Part shown: positions 16,444 to 25,032 of the stretch, piece after piece
Numbering within the stretch: position 1 is the first letter of the stretch
Layout: every line of letters starts with the position of its first letter
Assembly: GCF_900111155.1 (NCBI RefSeq)
Contig: NZ_FOGG01000009.1
Coordinates: 49,230-113,229 of the forward strand
Origin: Pedobacter rhizosphaerae
GTDB taxonomy: Bacteria > Bacteroidota > Bacteroidia > Sphingobacteriales > Sphingobacteriaceae
DNA: 64,000 nucleotides
Direction of reading: 5' to 3'
The notes under the pieces: model-generated
Databases searched by the model: none
What the model saw: only the letters and a program-made list of their open reading frames with translations
What the model was told of the DNA's origin: nothing
Made by a program: the position numbers and the translations under genes

Positions 16444-17463
16444 ATGAATCATAAGGTTCTTTGCTGTATTCTTATGGCTCTGCTGTTTACATTAAGTATT
16501 AAAGCGCAGCAGAAACCTCAATATACCCAGTATGTAATGAATAATTATGTGCTTAACCCAGCATTAAGCGGGATAGAGAATTATATTGATTTACGGATAG
16601 GACACAGGCAGCAATGGCAGGGATTGCAAAATGCACCCAAAACCTCATTTGTTAGCGCCAATTGGGCATTAGGGAAGGATTATTTATGGAATAATGCGCT
16701 TTCTTTTGAACCAGATGGAAACGACCCGAGAGGAAGGAGTTATGCACAATATTATACCGCCTCGCCCGCACACCATGGTATGGGTGTTTATGCTTTAAGT
16801 GATCGGGCAGGGGCTTTATCAACAGCGGTATTTAACCTAAGCTATGCATATCATTTGGCTGTAGGACAGCGTTTGAACCTATCTTTAGGGATATCGGCCG
16901 GGGTATCAAGGACAGCTATAGATGAAAATAGTTTGTTATTGGAAAATCCGAACGATCCGGCATTAAGTAACGCCGGCAGGAAGTTAATTCGCCCCGATCT
17001 GGCAACAGGTGTTTGGTTGTATGGACGGCGTTTTTTTACCGGTATTGCTGTACAACAATTAGTTCCCAACGATATTGGCTTTCACGATGAAAGCACCCTG
17101 CAACCGGCGGCAAAACAGATTCCTCACCTATTTTTAACCGGAGGTTACAAGTTCGATTTAACAGAAGATATTTCAGCTACCCCATCAATTATGATGAAAT
17201 GGATTGCACCAGCTCCAACATCGGTAGATCTTAATGTTAAACTGGCCTTTCGCGACCGGATTTGGCTTGGAGCTGGATACCGAAAAGACGATGCAGCAAG
17301 TTTAATGGCAGGCTTTAACATCAATCATTTAGTTAACCTCACTTATTCACATGATTTTACCACTTCTGAACTCAACCGGGTAAGCAATGGTAGCCATGAA
17401 TTGGTGCTGGGCATTCTACTCAATAATGTATACAAAGTGGTTTGCCCGCAAAGAATGTGGTAA
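16444..17463 (+). CDS. PorP/SprF family outer-membrane protein (type IX secretion)
   Basis: PorP/SprF proteins are outer-membrane barrels that attach or export type-B T9SS cargo, typically encoded beside large adhesins. This one has a signal peptide (to about residue 22) and the family start QQKPQYTQYVMNNYVLNPAL, then NPALSGIENYIDLRIGHR. The C-terminus carries the conserved NLTYSHDFTTSELNRVSNGS and HELVLGILL strands. The convergent gene at 17464 encodes the probable partner adhesin. A close paralogue is at 46842-47852. The stop codons of this gene and its partner are adjacent with no base between them. Confidence 0.92.
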   Translation: MNHKVLCCILMALLFTLSIKAQQKPQYTQYVMNNYVLNPALSGIENYIDLRIGHRQQWQGLQNAPKTSFVSANWALGKDYLWNNALSFEPDGNDPRGRSYAQYYTASPAHHGMGVYALSDRAGALSTAVFNLSYAYHLAVGQRLNLSLGISAGVSRTAIDENSLLLENPNDPALSNAGRKLIRPDLATGVWLYGRRFFTGIAVQQLVPNDIGFHDESTLQPAAKQIPHLFLTGGYKFDLTEDISATPSIMMKWIAPAPTSVDLNVKLAFRDRIWLGAGYRKDDAASLMAGFNINHLVNLTYSHDFTTSELNRVSNGSHELVLGILLNNVYKVVCPQRMW

Positions 17464-19491
17464 TTACCGGATAAGGGTAATAGAGCCACTGTATTTCAAT
17501 TCCTTTCCCGAAAAATCTACCCCGGTTATGCGGTAGAAATAGGCACCTACAGGCAGGGTTTTCCCATTCCATGATCCATCCCAAGAATTAAAAAGATCGT
17601 TACTAATGAAAACCTGATCGCCATATCGGTTAAATATCTTAATTTGATATTGGGCAATATTACTGAGGTTTATGTTAAGTTTATCGTTAATGCCATCACC
17701 GTTTGGCGAAAAGGAGTTTGGAATTTGTACCATATTTCCATCTAATATTACAATATCATTAAGGCTGGCCGTATCCAGGCAACCAATGGCTGAAAAAGCC
17801 TTTAATACAACATTATATTTACCCGGCTTTAAATACTGGTGATCAGGGTTAGCCTCAGTAGAAACCCCTCCGTCACCAAACTCCCATTCATATCGATCGG
17901 CATATTGAGATTGATTGTTGAAATGGATGGTTAAGGGTGCAGCAAACTTACCGGGTAGTGGTATGTTAGTGTTAAAAGAAGCAATAGGAACATTAACAAC
18001 AGCAGCAACAGTTGCTGTTGCTGCATCGCTTTCACAATCTCCAACTTTGATCCTTAAGGTATAATCTCCGGCCTGTGCGACTGATTGCATGGCCAGGCTA
18101 AGATTGGGTCCATTAGCCGTAAAGTTATTCGGGCCTACCCAGCTATAGGTGGCACCCGGCACTTCAGTAATGTTAAGTGTTAATAAATCTCCTATGCAAA
18201 GTGTCGATCTGTTTTGTTGGATAACAGGCGTAGTAGGCTTTAAATTAACATCAAAAGTTAAACTTTTAATTACATTACAGCCACGGTCACTTATAGCTTC
18301 TAAGGTTACCGTTTTTTTACCTGAGCTGGCATAGGTTATTTCATGCGGACCAGGAGTGTTGGCACTGGCTAAACTCGCACCCTCACCAAAATTCCATATC
18401 AGTTGATTGTAATTGCTTGCGCTTGCTGTAAAGTTTAACCGCTGATTGGTTTCGCAGGCATTAATTTGCTGCTGTTGTATTTCTGCCGTTGGCCCCAGAA
18501 ATTCTCCCGTTCCATTAAAAGATAGTGTGAATCCATTATTTCCGCTAGAAAAGTTATCTATCAATAATGCATAGGTATGGCCGGCAATCATGTCGATTGA
18601 TTTGACAAAGCCGTCTTGTCCCGCTACACAGCCAGATTGTTCACTGAGGTCTACAGCGGTACTATTGGCTCCGGTAATGAAATATCGGGGGTAACAATTA
18701 ACGCCACTTCCCGCTGCACAGCGGATTATATATTGGGCTGATGGTAGTTGTTTGTTGCTTGCCGCACCTAGATCATATAATACCCAATCAATATCGTCAG
18801 TTGTAGTAGTGGGGGTAATGGTAAAACCAAGATTACCATTGTTTGCGGCGATCCAGGTATACCAGGCGGTATTGGATTCGACATTAAGACAACTTCCAAT
18901 GGATTCGCGATTGTTAAGCCCTGCACCACTTACCTTTTGTTCGGTGAAGGTAGATTTACTGCAAAGGAGTGCTGCAGAATTGAAATCCTGCCCTGGCCTG
19001 TTAGGTGGATTGTAATTATTAGCGCAGAGTTTAAAGGTGCCTACCTGATTATTTTCGGCACTAATTCTTACGTAATACAGTTGGCCAATTGTTATTCCAC
19101 CTTTATAAGCAGTGGTTATGTTTCCGTTTACAACCATAGAACCTACCTGTTCGGTAAGTGTGTTGTTTTGGTAAGTATAGATGGCAGCCAAGGGATTATT
19201 TAAGGTATTGATATTATCAATTGTTCTTCCCGTTATTGTAATAGAGATATCTGTTGCAATAGCGGTAAAGGTATACCAGATATCGTTACCCTCAGTATTC
19301 CATAAATTGGCTTTACTATAACCGCTTGATGTTGCTCCAATATTACTGAAAATCGCATCGTTTGAGCAATAACCATTAATACCAGGAAGTGGTATAGCAT
19401 TTTTTACATCGTCATTTGCAGGTGCTTGACCATATATATTGGCTGCTGATACTAAGAGTGCAAAGAGTAGAGTGAGAATGGAGCGTATCAT
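17464..19491 (-). CDS. T9SS type-B cargo protein with PKD domain
   Basis: This 675-residue exported protein has a signal peptide (MIRSILTLLFALLVSAANIYGQ), an N-terminal beta-rich region with two similar jelly-roll-like segments (NDIWYTFTAIATDISITITG and NTAWYTWIAANNGNLGFTIT), Ig/PKD-like repeats (YEWEFGDGGVSTEANPDHQY near 550), and the gliding-motility-type C-terminal sorting domain (IPNSFSPNGDGINDKLNI to GSITLIR). The CTD directs it through type IX secretion to the surface, probably by way of the neighbouring PorP. Adhesion is the likely job; the target is unknown. Confidence 0.88.
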   Translation of the reverse strand: MIRSILTLLFALLVSAANIYGQAPANDDVKNAIPLPGINGYCSNDAIFSNIGATSSGYSKANLWNTEGNDIWYTFTAIATDISITITGRTIDNINTLNNPLAAIYTYQNNTLTEQVGSMVVNGNITTAYKGGITIGQLYYVRISAENNQVGTFKLCANNYNPPNRPGQDFNSAALLCSKSTFTEQKVSGAGLNNRESIGSCLNVESNTAWYTWIAANNGNLGFTITPTTTTDDIDWVLYDLGAASNKQLPSAQYIIRCAAGSGVNCYPRYFITGANSTAVDLSEQSGCVAGQDGFVKSIDMIAGHTYALLIDNFSSGNNGFTLSFNGTGEFLGPTAEIQQQQINACETNQRLNFTASASNYNQLIWNFGEGASLASANTPGPHEITYASSGKKTVTLEAISDRGCNVIKSLTFDVNLKPTTPVIQQNRSTLCIGDLLTLNITEVPGATYSWVGPNNFTANGPNLSLAMQSVAQAGDYTLRIKVGDCESDAATATVAAVVNVPIASFNTNIPLPGKFAAPLTIHFNNQSQYADRYEWEFGDGGVSTEANPDHQYLKPGKYNVVLKAFSAIGCLDTASLNDIVILDGNMVQIPNSFSPNGDGINDKLNINLSNIAQYQIKIFNRYGDQVFISNDLFNSWDGSWNGKTLPVGAYFYRITGVDFSGKELKYSGSITLIR

Positions 19492-19715
19492 AATTTTGTA
19501 ATGCTAAACTAGTAAAAATAATTATCATTTCAACTTCGGAGGAATCTGTTACGCAACGGCTTGCATAGCTCCTTCGCAAGCAATGTAAAATCGCACCAGC
19601 AATGCTTTAGATGACAAAAATGGTACTTTAATCGTTATTCCTTGCTTCTTAATCTAATCGCTTTTCCCTCCCAATAAAATAATTGTACTTTTAGCACCAG
19701 GATCAGCGCGTTTAA

Positions 19716-20468
19716 ATGAAAGATATAATGACAGCTACTGCCCTTAAAGAAGGTTTTTTTACAGTAGATATGGCTAAGAAATTTACCCCATTAACAAGTG
19801 AAGCAGAAATTGCTGCTGCGATAGCTCAAAAGGCTACTACAGTATGTGTTCAACCTTTTTTAATTAAACGAGGCGAAACTTATGTTTTGGTAGATGCGGG
19901 ACTGGGGTTGATCAGGTCAGGGGAAGCACAGATCATTCAGCTATTGGCAGAAAACGGCCTAAGCCCCGATCAGGTCAGTATAATATTGCTTTCGCATCTC
20001 CATAAAGATCACACCAACGGACTGGGTTATTTTGAAGGAGAAGTATTTGTTATGAATTTTCCTGATGCACAAATCTATCTCCAAGATAAGGAATTGAACT
20101 TTGCACTTTCACAAGATGGAAATCCTTCTTATAATATGCCTGCTTTGAAAGCACTCGCTCAGCATGCTAATGTTGTGCGTTTACAGGATGCTGAGGGTTG
20201 GATAAATGATTTTATCAGGTTTGAGGTAGTAGGAGGCCATACTCCTAACCATCAGGTTTTTTGGTTTGAACAGGACGATGCCGTTATTTTCTATGGTGGC
20301 GATAACCTGCCCATGTATGGTTACCTTAAATATCCGGTAGCTTATAAAAATGATTATGATGGCAAAAAAGCCTTGTCACTGAGAAAGGAATGGGAAACGA
20401 GAGCAGAAGAGGAGCACTGGGAAGTACTTTTCTATCACGATAAAAGAACCGCGATAAAACAATTTTAA
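19716..20468 (+). CDS. metallo-beta-lactamase fold hydrolase
   Basis: This 250-residue MBL-fold enzyme has the zinc motif SHLHKDHTNGLG, a second-shell GGHTPNHQ histidine and YGGDNLPM carrying the bridging aspartate. The overall arrangement resembles N-acyl-homoserine-lactone lactonases and related hydrolases, but the family covers many substrates and the lactonase role is not shown. There is no signal peptide. It is a single gene, with an unusual short reach (12 bp) to the convergent TDT gene. Confidence 0.85.
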   Translation: MKDIMTATALKEGFFTVDMAKKFTPLTSEAEIAAAIAQKATTVCVQPFLIKRGETYVLVDAGLGLIRSGEAQIIQLLAENGLSPDQVSIILLSHLHKDHTNGLGYFEGEVFVMNFPDAQIYLQDKELNFALSQDGNPSYNMPALKALAQHANVVRLQDAEGWINDFIRFEVVGGHTPNHQVFWFEQDDAVIFYGGDNLPMYGYLKYPVAYKNDYDGKKALSLRKEWETRAEEEHWEVLFYHDKRTAIKQF

Positions 20469-20480
20469 AGGGTAGAATTA

Positions 20481-21512
20481 TTATATATTTTTAATCCGCC
20501 CGTAGAAATTGCGAAGAAAACCAATAAAAACGGCACACCAGGCCACTATAGCGATATAAATAAAGTAATCAGCAATTGTTCTTAAAAAAGGAAGTTTAAG
20601 CGCCTCTGCTAATCTAAAGGTGCTAACGGTATACATGCCTAACGGAAAAACCAGCGACCAGTAGCTCGGGTCGTAGCCTTGAGCAGTTACAGGTGTTTTT
20701 ATTTTCTTAATGATGTGTTTCCATACCCCCAGGAGTAATAACAATGGGATCCACCAGGTACCAGCAGCCCAAAAAAGAAGTGTTAATCCCTTCAAAAAAG
20801 GAAGTAGCTCTGCAATTAAAAAGAATTTGGACGAAGAACGGATCAACATAGATCCCGCGAGTGAGGTAATGGCTGTTGCCCCCATGTTAATCCAATATGG
20901 AGCCCCTAATTCATCAGCATGTAAAACGAAAAACGACATGCGATAGATGATTAACGACATGATGTACAAATAGAAAACAGCCCCCAGAAAAAAGAAACAT
21001 AATGCAATAAACAGGGGTATGCTATTATCATTTGCCAATAGGGAGGTCAAAACTGATAGTGCCTGAATGGCGACTACAAATAACAACCAGCTGCCATTAA
21101 TGCCGTCTTTGAGGCTTTTTTTATTATTGGTAACGGTAACGTTGAAATACAAACCATACCCCATAATCAGCCATAAGATACCTGCTGTCAGGACTAGGAT
21201 TTTAGCTAGTAAAAGGTGTTGAAAAATTAGAATGAATTGGTTGCCAAGAATGCAGCACGCGGGAACCAGCGTTAAAAATCCCGCTCCACGTTCATAGCTG
21301 TGGAAATCTGCCAGAACATTAGCTTTGTAAAGCGTTATTCGATATAGCAAGGCGATTAGAAGAGCAGAGAAGAAAACGATGTTGATGATAAGAAAAAACT
21401 TAGCCATGATGGGCCAGTTTATTAATGTGCAGGCTACACCGATAATCCCCGTGGCCATTACAACAGAAAAATAAGCGGGCACCATTACCTTAATGCGATC
21501 GTTTAAAATCAT
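20481..21512 (-). CDS. TDT (TehA/Mae1/SLAC1) family transporter
   Basis: The product is an integral membrane protein of 343 residues with about ten hydrophobic helices, starting MVPAYFSVVMATGIIGVAC, the typical first helix of the tellurite-resistance/dicarboxylate (TDT) family. This family includes anion channels, malate carriers and the yeast sulfite pump Ssu1. ATG 21512 is chosen because it follows the stop of the upstream gene by 10 bp; the longer frame to 21587 would overlap it. The upstream partner is a sulfite-oxidase-like molybdoenzyme, so sulfite or sulfate export is a plausible inference. Confidence 0.82.
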   Translation of the reverse strand: MILNDRIKVMVPAYFSVVMATGIIGVACTLINWPIMAKFFLIINIVFFSALLIALLYRITLYKANVLADFHSYERGAGFLTLVPACCILGNQFILIFQHLLLAKILVLTAGILWLIMGYGLYFNVTVTNNKKSLKDGINGSWLLFVVAIQALSVLTSLLANDNSIPLFIALCFFFLGAVFYLYIMSLIIYRMSFFVLHADELGAPYWINMGATAITSLAGSMLIRSSSKFFLIAELLPFLKGLTLLFWAAGTWWIPLLLLLGVWKHIIKKIKTPVTAQGYDPSYWSLVFPLGMYTVSTFRLAEALKLPFLRTIADYFIYIAIVAWCAVFIGFLRNFYGRIKNI

Positions 21513-21522
21513 ATCTGAATTA

Positions 21523-23190
21523 TTAGGTGCTGGCCAGGAGGCCGAAATATTCATCATCTTCATTTTTACCACCATAACCTTTGCCAACAGTGGTATGAGA
21601 AGTTACAAATTCGATGCTTGCGATCCATTTAACCATTTTATAACCCAATTGGTTCTCTACCCTCAAGCGCAGGGGAGCCCCGTAGAGATCTGTCAACGGT
21701 TCGTAATTCATCTCCCATGCCAGTAAAGCACCTGGCTTCATGCAATTATCTAAAGTGTGGGTGTCATAATAATTTCCACCATATAAGCCTTCTCCGAAAG
21801 AATAAAAAACAACAGTTTGAACTGATGGATGTGGTTTTACAATTTCAATAAGTTTACTAAGTGGCAAACCTCCCCATTCGGCAATACCCGACCAGCCCTG
21901 GATGCAATGATGCATGGTTATATTTTGATCCTGGCCCAATGCTTTAAGTTCATCTAAAGAAAATTCGCCTGGGTTTTCAACTAATCCGCCCACCTTGAGC
22001 TTGAAATTTTTAAAACCATTCGAGGCAAGGGCTTTCCATTCGTCAGATTCAGGTATTTTTCCGTTAGGCCAGAAAAACGGTGTAATATCTTCTTTCTTGT
22101 AATAGAGCTGAGGTTTAAGTTTGTTGATAGAGAGCTTCCACAGTGTGCCATTAATTAATTCTTCTGCCCGTTGCAGCAAACGTGGCCTTCTCCAGGAAAT
22201 CCAATGGGCAAGTAACCCAAACAAGATCATAAAAACGATGAAGGCAATGCCGAGGTACAAACCCGATGGGTTGTGTTCACTATCAGTACCATGGATAATG
22301 TGGTTCATGTTTCTTACCAAGCCTGTAGCGGCTACCATGGCTACATGAACAACCAAGAACGCCAAATAGGCAACCATGACTAAAAAATGCACCGACCGTG
22401 CACCCTGTCTGTTGCCGAATATTTTAGGGAACCAGTGAAATCGGTTCTCAATGGCTGGCGACATGGCCATTCCGCTTAGCATGGCAATTGGTGCCAGTAA
22501 GAAAACTACAGCGAAATAGGAGAGTTGCTGCAAAGCATTATATTGATAATAGCCATTGGGCTCAATCGGCATATTTAATGTTGCATAATGTACAAATACA
22601 GCCCAGGCATCAGGGAAAACCCGCCAGGAAGAGGGGACTAGTTTAACCCATTGATCTGTAGTGAATAGTAAAATGATGAATATAATTCCATTGAGTAGAA
22701 AGAAGGGGATATTGATAAAATGCCAACACCTTGCCAGGCCTACGGTATGTCGGTAGCCGGGTAAGCCCAATACTGGACTGATATAACGGGCATCTTCTTT
22801 CGCTGTCCATACTTTACCCACAGGAATGTTGAGTGGAGTAAAACGTGCCCATTCTGAACCAGGTGTACAGCCATTGTTCCAATATAATCTTGGATGATCT
22901 GCAAGTATAGATAAGCCACTGCGAATAATGGTAACTAAAAAAAAGAAATTAACCCAATGGCTCAGTCTTAGCCACCAGGGGAAGCCAATACCCCGCGTTG
23001 GAACAGAAGCTTGATTTAGCATTGGATCGGTGGGAAGCCCCCATATTAAATATTGAAGCCAGGCTATTCCCACTGTAGCCAGAATCAGGATCAAAATAAT
23101 GTACCATATTTGCTTTTTTAATCCGATAAATAATCTGCGGTCGGATGGATAGTGAACAGTTCGCTCTGCTGTGGAAAAACTAGGGATCAT
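21523..23190 (-). CDS. cytochrome b561-like and sulfite-oxidase-type molybdoenzyme fusion
   Basis: Residues about 25-340 form a membrane cytochrome b module with several helices and histidines suited to haem ligation (RLSHWVNFFF, GYRHTVGLARCWHFINI, RSVHFLVMVAYLAF, HVAMV). Residues about 370-555 form a sulfite-oxidase/MsrP-type molybdopterin domain with the molybdenum-binding C429 in MHHCIQGWSG and the sequence LPLSKLIEIV. Such fusions could pass electrons between the quinone pool and the molybdenum site. The genuine substrate is not decided by sequence: sulfite, or methionine sulfoxide in the reductive direction. It is in an operon with the TDT transporter. Confidence 0.88.
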   Translation of the reverse strand: MIPSFSTAERTVHYPSDRRLFIGLKKQIWYIILILILATVGIAWLQYLIWGLPTDPMLNQASVPTRGIGFPWWLRLSHWVNFFFLVTIIRSGLSILADHPRLYWNNGCTPGSEWARFTPLNIPVGKVWTAKEDARYISPVLGLPGYRHTVGLARCWHFINIPFFLLNGIIFIILLFTTDQWVKLVPSSWRVFPDAWAVFVHYATLNMPIEPNGYYQYNALQQLSYFAVVFLLAPIAMLSGMAMSPAIENRFHWFPKIFGNRQGARSVHFLVMVAYLAFLVVHVAMVAATGLVRNMNHIIHGTDSEHNPSGLYLGIAFIVFMILFGLLAHWISWRRPRLLQRAEELINGTLWKLSINKLKPQLYYKKEDITPFFWPNGKIPESDEWKALASNGFKNFKLKVGGLVENPGEFSLDELKALGQDQNITMHHCIQGWSGIAEWGGLPLSKLIEIVKPHPSVQTVVFYSFGEGLYGGNYYDTHTLDNCMKPGALLAWEMNYEPLTDLYGAPLRLRVENQLGYKMVKWIASIEFVTSHTTVGKGYGGKNEDDEYFGLLAST

Positions 23191-23296
23191 AGGCGGTGAT
23201 TATCATCAAAATTGTTGTTCATAACTTAACAAACTATGCAAACCTCAAGGAATGGTATGCTGTGAATTTAATGAAAAATATTAAGGTTTTTGTAGT

Positions 23297-23489
23297 CCAT
23301 CTTCCATTATGCCATTTTACATTTTTAACCACCTAAGACGCCTAAGGCACCAGAGTCTTTGTTGCTGTTTTCCATCTTCCACCATGCCCTTTTACATTTT
23401 TAACCACCTAAGATGCCTAAGGCACCAGGGTCTTTGTTGCTGTTTTCCATCTTCCATTATGCCATTTTACATTTTTAACCACCTAAGAC
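23297..23489. repeat. 75-bp tandem repeat, 2.6 copies
   Basis: Units start at 23297, 23372 and 23447, each opening CCATCTTCC and containing TTTTTAACCACCTAAGA. Since 75 is divisible by 3, the array gives a periodic open frame that is not a gene. The third unit is cut off where REP-like copy 4 begins at about 23489. Together they fill most of the 505-bp gap 23191-23695. Confidence 0.75.
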
Positions 23490-23601
23490 AATTCTAGCTC
23501 AAGCGTCACGCTTGTGCTTTTAAGATAAACATTAGCCAGGGTTCTGGGTATTTGCTATTTAGTATATTGTAGACACAAGCGGCACGCTTGCGCCAGAGGA
23601 G
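23489..23601. repeat. REP-like double-hairpin element, copy 4
   Basis: Left palindrome GCTCAAGCG-TCA-CGCTTGTGC at 23497-23517, right palindrome CACAAGCG-GCA-CGCTTGCGCC at 23574-23594, followed by AGAGGAGGG. It belongs to the family found at 14.5-15.7 kb, 8 kb away, and has been inserted into, or terminates, the 75-bp tandem array. Confidence 0.7.
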
Positions 23602-23695
23602 GGCCTAAGGAGACTTTCGTATTGTTAATTGTATATCTCTGTGAATCAGATTGTAAACTAAAATCTTAAACCATTGGATTAAATTTGTTAGTACA

Positions 23696-24268
23696 ATGAA
23701 AAAGATACGCGTTTCAATAATACTCCTCACAGCCTGGCTTGCATTAGCATCATTTTACTCAAATGCGCAATCAGCCATGATCGATGGTGATAAACTAATT
23801 GAGCAACTTATTGAAACGCGTTATCATTTTAACAAGCAGCTCATTAAGGGTAATCCGGTGCCTGTTCCGCAAACGGTATCTATTTTACGAAGGGGAGCGT
23901 GTACAATATCTTTTAACGGATGGGAGTACAGCATTCAAAATAACCGAATTGTAAATGTTAAGGGTGTTCTGCTTACGGCAAGTGCCTTGATGGCCATTAA
24001 CGAAAGAATAGGGTTGTTGGATCGCGTACAATATTCATGTTCAGAACAATCGAACCTTGCATATACATCTCCCTCTAGAGATTTGGAATACGTGAAGATG
24101 CTTGATCGACATTACTTTTCTGCCTTGAACAGTTTAAAATCTTTTATGGCCACCATTGCCTCCAAGGCACGAAAACCACAGGCTTCAATATTAATTGAAA
24201 TGTCTTTAGCTAAAATGGAACTCCCAAAGGAGTGGTTAGAAGAGGATGAAAACGCTTCAGGTAATTAA
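23696..24268 (+). CDS. secreted hypothetical protein, 190 residues
   Basis: A signal peptide (about 1-25, ending SNAQ) precedes a soluble alpha/beta part (LIEQLIETRYHFNKQLIKG) with a pair of cysteines at CTISF and YSCSEQ that could form a disulfide in the periplasm. I recognise no family. It is a lone gene between a repeat block and the long rtcB leader. Confidence 0.6.
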   Translation: MKKIRVSIILLTAWLALASFYSNAQSAMIDGDKLIEQLIETRYHFNKQLIKGNPVPVPQTVSILRRGACTISFNGWEYSIQNNRIVNVKGVLLTASALMAINERIGLLDRVQYSCSEQSNLAYTSPSRDLEYVKMLDRHYFSALNSLKSFMATIASKARKPQASILIEMSLAKMELPKEWLEEDENASGN

Positions 24269-24551
24269 AATCAATGCAAATTACTCACCCGTCAGATGAC
24301 GGAGATAAAAGTGGATTTTTCCCGAACCATTCTCACCAACAAAAAAGGTTACTTTGCTTTTTAGCCGGAGCGCTAATCCGTTACGAATACTAGGGATTTG
24401 TTGAAGATCAGTCCCGTAACGCAATGAGGGAAGCTATGGGAGACAAAATTGGCACCCTGTTTTTGGTTAGAGTTTTATAATACTGAAGCCTTTAGATCAT
24501 AAATAGCTTTGTAAGAAAACGATCAACCATTAGAAAATCGTTTATTTTTTC
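24269..24551. other. non-coding region before the rtcB promoter
   Basis: No gene is visible in the first 280 bp of the 764-bp gap between the 190-residue secreted protein and rtcB. I see no strong palindrome in it. The remaining 480 bp hold the rtcB promoter, a short ORF and a structured leader, listed below. Confidence 0.5.
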
Positions 24552-24559
24552 TATCTTTG
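24552..24559 (+). promoter_or_regulatory. -7 element of the rtcB-prfH transcript
   Basis: TATCTTTG matches the TAnnTTTG consensus. No TTG at the ideal spacing is seen. Transcription from here would give a leader of about 470 nt before rtcB, far longer than other leaders in the window. Confidence 0.55.
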
Positions 24560-24600
24560 CCACAATTCCTTATTCGTTAACCATTTAATTTATAGGAATC

Positions 24601-24645
24601 ATGACAGCGCAATTCTACATATCGCCCCTTTCGCTCATTGCCTAA
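24601..24645 (+). CDS. possible leader peptide, 14 codons
   Basis: An ATG-started ORF, MTAQFYISPLSLIA and stop, about 40 nt after the presumed transcription start and 390 nt before rtcB. It could be an attenuation or translation-sensing leader, which would suit an operon that responds to damaged ribosomes. There is no independent evidence that it is translated. Confidence 0.3.
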   Translation: MTAQFYISPLSLIA

Positions 24646-24911
24646 ACAGGCAGGCAAATACTGTGTTTTCTCGTATAGTTTAATGTGTTAATGTGAAGTG
24701 AGCCATTTAAGCGCTTCAACAATTTGTACTATTAACCGTTTATTTCGACCTTGATATTGCTTTTAATTCAGTTAAGCACTTCAGCAATTAAACAGTTAAA
24801 CAATTTGCACGGTTAAATCCAGTTTATCTTGTCTGTCTTATCCCTTTGAGCATCAATGTAAGGGTATATCCTTTTTCGTGGATGAATCGAGATCATATCA
24901 AATTAAAATTA

Positions 24912-25013
24912 TTGGCAGCCGGGCAGACTGGTAGAAAAGCTATGCCTTTCTATTGAAAAGTTATGCTATTGCCAAATAGAAATTCTGGGTTGATGGCCAA
25001 AGGGCCAACCCAG
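24912..25013 (+). promoter_or_regulatory. candidate structured RNA in the rtcB leader
   Basis: TTGGCA (24912-24917) pairs with TGCCAA (24970-24975) and encloses two hairpins, GGGCA/TGCCT (24921-24947) and CTTTC-TATT-GAAAAG (24946-24960). A strong hairpin follows at 24985-25013 (CTGGGTT and GGCC pairing with GGCC and AACCCAG), ending 19 nt before the rtcB ATG. The compact junction plus a stem next to the start resembles a cis-acting regulatory RNA. A Pedobacter-restricted motif named Pedo-repair is known from comparative RNA surveys; whether this is it I cannot test. Confidence 0.5.
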
Positions 25014-25032
25014 ATTAGAAGAATTAAGCCGT

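Noticed and set aside
23309..23497. 62-codon plus-strand ORF with a repeated 25-residue pattern
   Set aside because: It is created by the 75-bp tandem repeat (75 = 3 x 25), is Cys/His-rich in an unnatural way and has no start context; it is not a gene.
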